A DNA stretch of 16,010 bases from assembly GCA_030150305.1 (NCBI GenBank), contig JASLGD010000442.1, positions 1 through 16,010 on the forward strand, written 5' to 3'. Made by a program: the position numbers and the translations under genes. Positions 14,238 to 16,010 of this stretch are shown piece after piece. Below the pieces are notes generated by a model. That model did not search any database. It was not told where the DNA came from and saw only the letters and a list, made by a program, of their open reading frames with translations. The stretch is from Caldimonas sp. (lineage in GTDB: Bacteria; Pseudomonadota; Gammaproteobacteria; Burkholderiales; Burkholderiaceae_C). Within the stretch, counting starts at the first letter, position 1. Each line of letters opens with the position of its first letter.

Positions 14238-14275
14238 GCCTAGGGTTTTCCCGAAGTGTACGGTCGCGGCCTAGG
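14238..14275. repeat. Paired GCCTAGG repeats in the GNAT-rplM spacer
   Basis: GCCTAGG occurs at 14238-14244 and again at 14269-14275, exactly 31 bases apart, close to three helical turns. Each holds the palindrome CCTAGG. They lie between divergent start sites, so they could be a protein binding site, but chance is not excluded. Confidence 0.3.
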
Positions 14276-14326
14276 CACCGCTCCCCAACGCCCAGGCGGC
14301 GGCCCAGACCGGGCGCCAGGCGCTGC

Positions 14327-14332
14327 TAGAAT
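14327..14332 (+). promoter_or_regulatory. Likely -10 box of the rplM-rpsI promoter
   Basis: TAGAAT, followed by CGTAGGCTTTTCGC, is a good -10 element about 135 bases ahead of rplM. No convincing TTGACA-like -35 is found 17 bases upstream, which reads CCAGAC. The 264-base stretch from the GNAT start to rplM contains no gene. Confidence 0.55.
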
Positions 14333-14334
14333 CG

Positions 14335-14383
14335 TAGGCTTTTCGCTTCCAGCCTTGGCGAGAGCTGCCGTGATCCGCGGCAG
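14335..14383 (+). promoter_or_regulatory. Structured leader of rplM mRNA
   Basis: Downstream of the -10 box the leader can form AGGCT/AGCCT (14336-14355) and then CTGCCG (14365-14370) with CGGCAG (14378-14383) around a seven-base loop. In E. coli L13 represses its own operon through the rplM leader; whether this structure does the same is inference. Confidence 0.4.
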
Positions 14384-14467
14384 GATCGAGCGAGCGCGAG
14401 CGCCCACCAGACGAAGTGCGGCCGAGCGGCTCGCGGCAAGAGGCCCGACAACTATCGTACAGAACCC

Positions 14468-14911
14468 ATGAAAACCTTCAGCGCAAAAGCCGCCGAAGTG
14501 ACGCATGAGTGGTTTGTGATCGACGCGACCGACAAGGTCCTGGGCAGGGTGGCCAGTGAAGTCGCCCTTCGCCTGCGCGGCAAGCACAAGGCCATCTACA
14601 CGCCTCACGTCGACACCGGCGACTTCATCGTCGTCGTCAATGCCGAGAAACTCCGCGTCACCGGCAACAAGGCCGACGACAAGATCTACTACCGACACTC
14701 GGGCTATCCGGGCGGCATCCGCGGGATGCGGTTCAAGGACATGCAGGCGCGCCATCCTGGCCGCGCGCTCGAGAAGGCCGTCAAGGGAATGCTTCCCAAG
14801 GGGCCGCTCGGCTACGCGATGATCAAGAAGCTGAAGGTGTACGCGGGCGACACGCACCCGCACACCGCGCAGCAGCCCAAGAAACTCGACATTCTTCAGG
14901 ACGCCCGATGA
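14468..14911 (+). CDS. rplM: 50S ribosomal protein L13
   Basis: L13 is a primary 23S rRNA-binding protein needed early in large-subunit assembly. The 147-residue product matches bacterial L13 (142 in E. coli) throughout: MKTFSAKAAEV, HEWFVIDATDKVLGRVAS, VALRLRGKHKAIYTPHVDTG, DKIYYRHSGYPGG, and ALEKAVKGMLPKGPLG near the end. The few extra residues are at the C-terminus. The start is certain from family similarity, though only a poor ribosome binding site is visible. Its stop overlaps the rpsI start as ATGA, giving the conserved rplM-rpsI pair. A structured leader of about 130 bases precedes it. Confidence 0.98.
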   Translation: MKTFSAKAAEVTHEWFVIDATDKVLGRVASEVALRLRGKHKAIYTPHVDTGDFIVVVNAEKLRVTGNKADDKIYYRHSGYPGGIRGMRFKDMQARHPGRALEKAVKGMLPKGPLGYAMIKKLKVYAGDTHPHTAQQPKKLDILQDAR

Positions 14912-15300
14912 TCGGCAACTGGAACTACGGCACCGGCCGTCGCAAGTCTTCGGTCGCGCGCGTCTTCATCAAGAAGGGCAGCGGCCAGATCCTCGTCAAC
15001 GGCCGTCCGGTCGAGCAGTACTTCGGCCGGCAGACCTCCATCATGGTCGTCCGCCAGCCGCTCGTGCTGACCGCGAACGACCAGGCGTTCGACATCCGCG
15101 TCAACGTCCACGGCGGCGGCGAGACCGGCCAGGCGGGGGCCGTCCGCCACGGGATCACGAGGGCGCTGATCGACTACGACGCGGCGCTCAAGGGCGACCT
15201 GAGCCGCGCCGGATTCGTGACTCGCGACGCGCGCGAGGTCGAGCGCAAGAAGGTCGGCCTGCACGGCGCGCGTCGACGCAAGCAGTTCAGCAAGCGCTGA
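14908..15300 (+). CDS. rpsI: 30S ribosomal protein S9
   Basis: S9 lies in the head of the small subunit, and its C-terminal tail reaches the P-site tRNA. The 130-residue product has exactly the E. coli length, with YGTGRRKSSVARVFIKKGSG at the start and NGRPVEQYFGR following. GGGETGQAGAVRHGITRAL lies in the middle, and the basic tail GLHGARRRKQFSKR ends in the universally conserved lysine-arginine. AGGA lies six bases before the ATG (14898-14901), inside the end of rplM. It is co-translated with rplM through the four-base overlap. Confidence 0.98.
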   Translation: MIGNWNYGTGRRKSSVARVFIKKGSGQILVNGRPVEQYFGRQTSIMVVRQPLVLTANDQAFDIRVNVHGGGETGQAGAVRHGITRALIDYDAALKGDLSRAGFVTRDAREVERKKVGLHGARRRKQFSKR

Positions 15301-15329
15301 ACCGAAGAAGGCGCCGGCAAGGCGCCCCT

Positions 15330-15364
15330 CGCCCAAGAGGGCGCCGTCGACGCGCCCTTGGGCG
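15330..15364 (+). terminator. Hairpin after rpsI
   Basis: Arms 15330-15343 (CGCCCAAGAGGGCG) and 15353-15364 (CGCCCTTGGGCG) pair over 12 positions with one bulged A and a nine-base loop. No T run follows, so it could be a weak or Rho-assisted terminator or an mRNA 3' end protecting rplM-rpsI. GGCGCC is repeated three times around it (15310, 15321, 15340). Confidence 0.5.
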
Positions 15365-15407
15365 TCTCGGCCCTTGCGTTCGGCCGGTCGAACCGCACGT
15401 ACCGCTT

Positions 15408-15429
15408 GTCCCCGCGACGACGCGGGGAC
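15408..15429 (+). terminator. Perfect nine-base-pair hairpin before erpA
   Basis: GTCCCCGCG and CGCGGGGAC pair perfectly around an ACGA loop, 12 bases ahead of a GATAAT box. There is no T run. It may be a second transcription barrier, or an operator overlapping the erpA -35 region. Confidence 0.45.
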
Positions 15430-15440
15430 GGCCGTTCGCC

Positions 15441-15469
15441 GATAATCCCGCCAGTCCTTGTCCCAGGAG
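15441..15469 (+). promoter_or_regulatory. erpA -10 box and ribosome binding site
   Basis: GATAAT (15441-15446) is a good -10 element, giving a short leader of about 23-25 bases to the ATG. No clear -35 is present because the hairpin occupies that place. AGGAG (15465-15469) lies six bases before the ATG and rules out the in-frame TTG at 15458. Confidence 0.6.
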
Positions 15470-15475
15470 CGTTGC

Positions 15476-15856
15476 ATGAGCGCAGTCGCCGATTCGATCG
15501 TTTCGTCGCCGGAGGCCGATGCGCCGCCGCCGCCGCTCGTCTTCACCGACAGCGCCGCGAACAAGGTCAAGGAGCTGGTCGACGAGGAAGGCAACCCCGA
15601 TCTCAAGCTGCGCGTGTTCGTGCAGGGCGGCGGCTGCTCGGGCTTCCAGTACGGCTTCACGTTCGACGAGATCGTCAACGACGACGACACGGCGATGGAG
15701 AAGAACGGCGTCACCTTGCTCATCGACGCGATGAGCCTGCAGTATCTCGTCGGCGCCGAGATCGACTACAAGGACGATCTCCAGGGCGCGCAGTTCGTGA
15801 TCAAGAACCCGAACGCGACGACGACGTGCGGTTGCGGCTCGAGCTTCTCGGCGTGA
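15476..15856 (+). CDS. erpA: Iron-sulfur cluster insertion protein ErpA
   Basis: A 126-residue A-type carrier that receives Fe-S clusters and passes them to target apoproteins, such as isoprenoid-synthesis enzymes in E. coli. The three cluster-binding cysteines are present: Cys54 in VQGGGCSGFQYGF, and Cys118 and Cys120 in TTTCGCGSSFSA. LVFTDSAANKVKELVDEEGN, LKLRVFVQ and IDYKDDLQGAQFVIKNPNA match ErpA rather than IscA. The first 20 residues are a variable Pro/Ala-rich extension. It follows rpsI by 175 bases with its own -10 box and AGGAG. In many betaproteobacteria argC lies between rpsI and erpA; here it does not. Confidence 0.95.
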   Translation: MSAVADSIVSSPEADAPPPPLVFTDSAANKVKELVDEEGNPDLKLRVFVQGGGCSGFQYGFTFDEIVNDDDTAMEKNGVTLLIDAMSLQYLVGAEIDYKDDLQGAQFVIKNPNATTTCGCGSSFSA

Positions 15857-15873
15857 GTGCGCTGATCTGACGG

Positions 15874-15932
15874 CAATGGGCCGCCGCGAGGCGGCCTTGT
15901 CGCGATGGGCCGCCGCCGAGGCGGCCTTGTCG
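15874..15932 (+). terminator. Tandemly duplicated terminator hairpin between erpA and anmK
   Basis: Two adjacent units (15874-15902 and 15903-15932) are almost identical. Each contains GGCCGCC and GGCGGCC around a GCGA or GCCGA loop, followed by TTGTCG. The second is followed by TTTT. They lie between convergent genes, so they probably stop transcription arriving from erpA. Confidence 0.6.
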
Positions 15933-15952
15933 TTTTCGGAGCGCCCGAGCGC

Positions 15953-16010
15953 TCAGCCCGCCGGATAAAACGCGCCGAGGATGCGCGGACCCGCAGCTCC
16001 GGTGGCCGCC
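15953..16010 (-). CDS. anmK: C-terminal end of anhydro-N-acetylmuramic acid kinase, cut by window edge
   Basis: The last 18 residues of a minus-strand gene are visible, ending GPRILGAFYPAG and a TGA. This resembles the AnmK C-terminus (TGA.GPR.LGA.YP pattern). AnmK phosphorylates 1,6-anhydro-N-acetylmuramic acid during peptidoglycan recycling. The gene is often found beside erpA in betaproteobacteria, which supports the call. The fragment is too short for certainty. Confidence 0.65.
   Translation of the reverse strand, partial: AATGAAGPRILGAFYPAG

Noticed and set aside
14240..14863. A minus-strand frame across the rplM leader and rplM
   Set aside because: It is antisense to the certain rplM gene, and the spacer part is explained by promoter and leader.
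15301..15475. A remnant of argC between rpsI and erpA
   Set aside because: I looked for a degraded ArgC-like frame because the gene often lies here; only hairpins and short repeats are visible.
1..16010. CRISPR arrays, tRNAs, insertion sequences or phage attachment sites
   Set aside because: No regularly spaced repeats, cloverleaf-like sequences, transposase motifs or terminal inverted repeats were found on reading both strands.

Overview
The window is about 16 kb of a very GC-rich, gene-dense bacterial chromosome. Most spacers are only a few bases, many neighbouring genes overlap by 1-23 bases, and no RNA genes, insertion sequences, phage genes or CRISPR arrays were seen. The block rplM-rpsI-erpA with a convergent anmK end, a sigma-32-type promoter before htpG, and the gene families present suggest a proteobacterium, most likely a betaproteobacterium of the Burkholderiales type. 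This is inference from gene order and protein resemblance; no database search was run.

Layout. (1) 1-2215, minus strand: an unrecognised 204-residue protein preceded by an 11-codon leader ORF, a histidine-phosphatase/phosphoglycerate mutase-like protein, and the NAD(P)H-hydrate dehydratase NnrD, which runs off the left edge. (2) 2335-5372, plus strand: an SDR oxidoreductase, an Xre/MbcA-ParS antitoxin plus RES-domain toxin pair behind an AT-rich palindrome, and a five-helix membrane protein. (3) 9347-5382, minus strand: a run of overlapping genes consisting of a tiny membrane ORF, a HipA-like kinase, a DUF3037 protein, an acyl-CoA synthetase-like AMP-forming ligase and an aldo/keto reductase. 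(4) 9448-11340, plus strand: the Hsp90 chaperone htpG behind a sigma-32-like promoter. (5) 14203-11353, minus strand: a GNAT acetyltransferase, a membrane-anchored DUF2726 protein and the stress-response kinase srkA. (6) 14468-15856, plus strand: rplM, rpsI and erpA, then a tandemly duplicated terminator hairpin and the last codons of anmK on the minus strand.

How the genes fit together. Much of the window is housekeeping or stress-protective: metabolite repair (nnrD), protein folding (htpG), stress kinase (srkA), Fe-S cluster delivery (erpA) and ribosomal proteins. Two accessory modules stand out. One is the RES/Xre toxin-antitoxin pair, whose toxin family consumes NAD+. The other is the HipA-like kinase plus DUF3037 pair, translationally chained to a small membrane ORF upstream and to the ligase and reductase downstream; its function is not established and it is the best candidate here for an undescribed system. 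Every spacer is below 300 bases. The largest, 14204-14467, holds the rplM promoter and leader.
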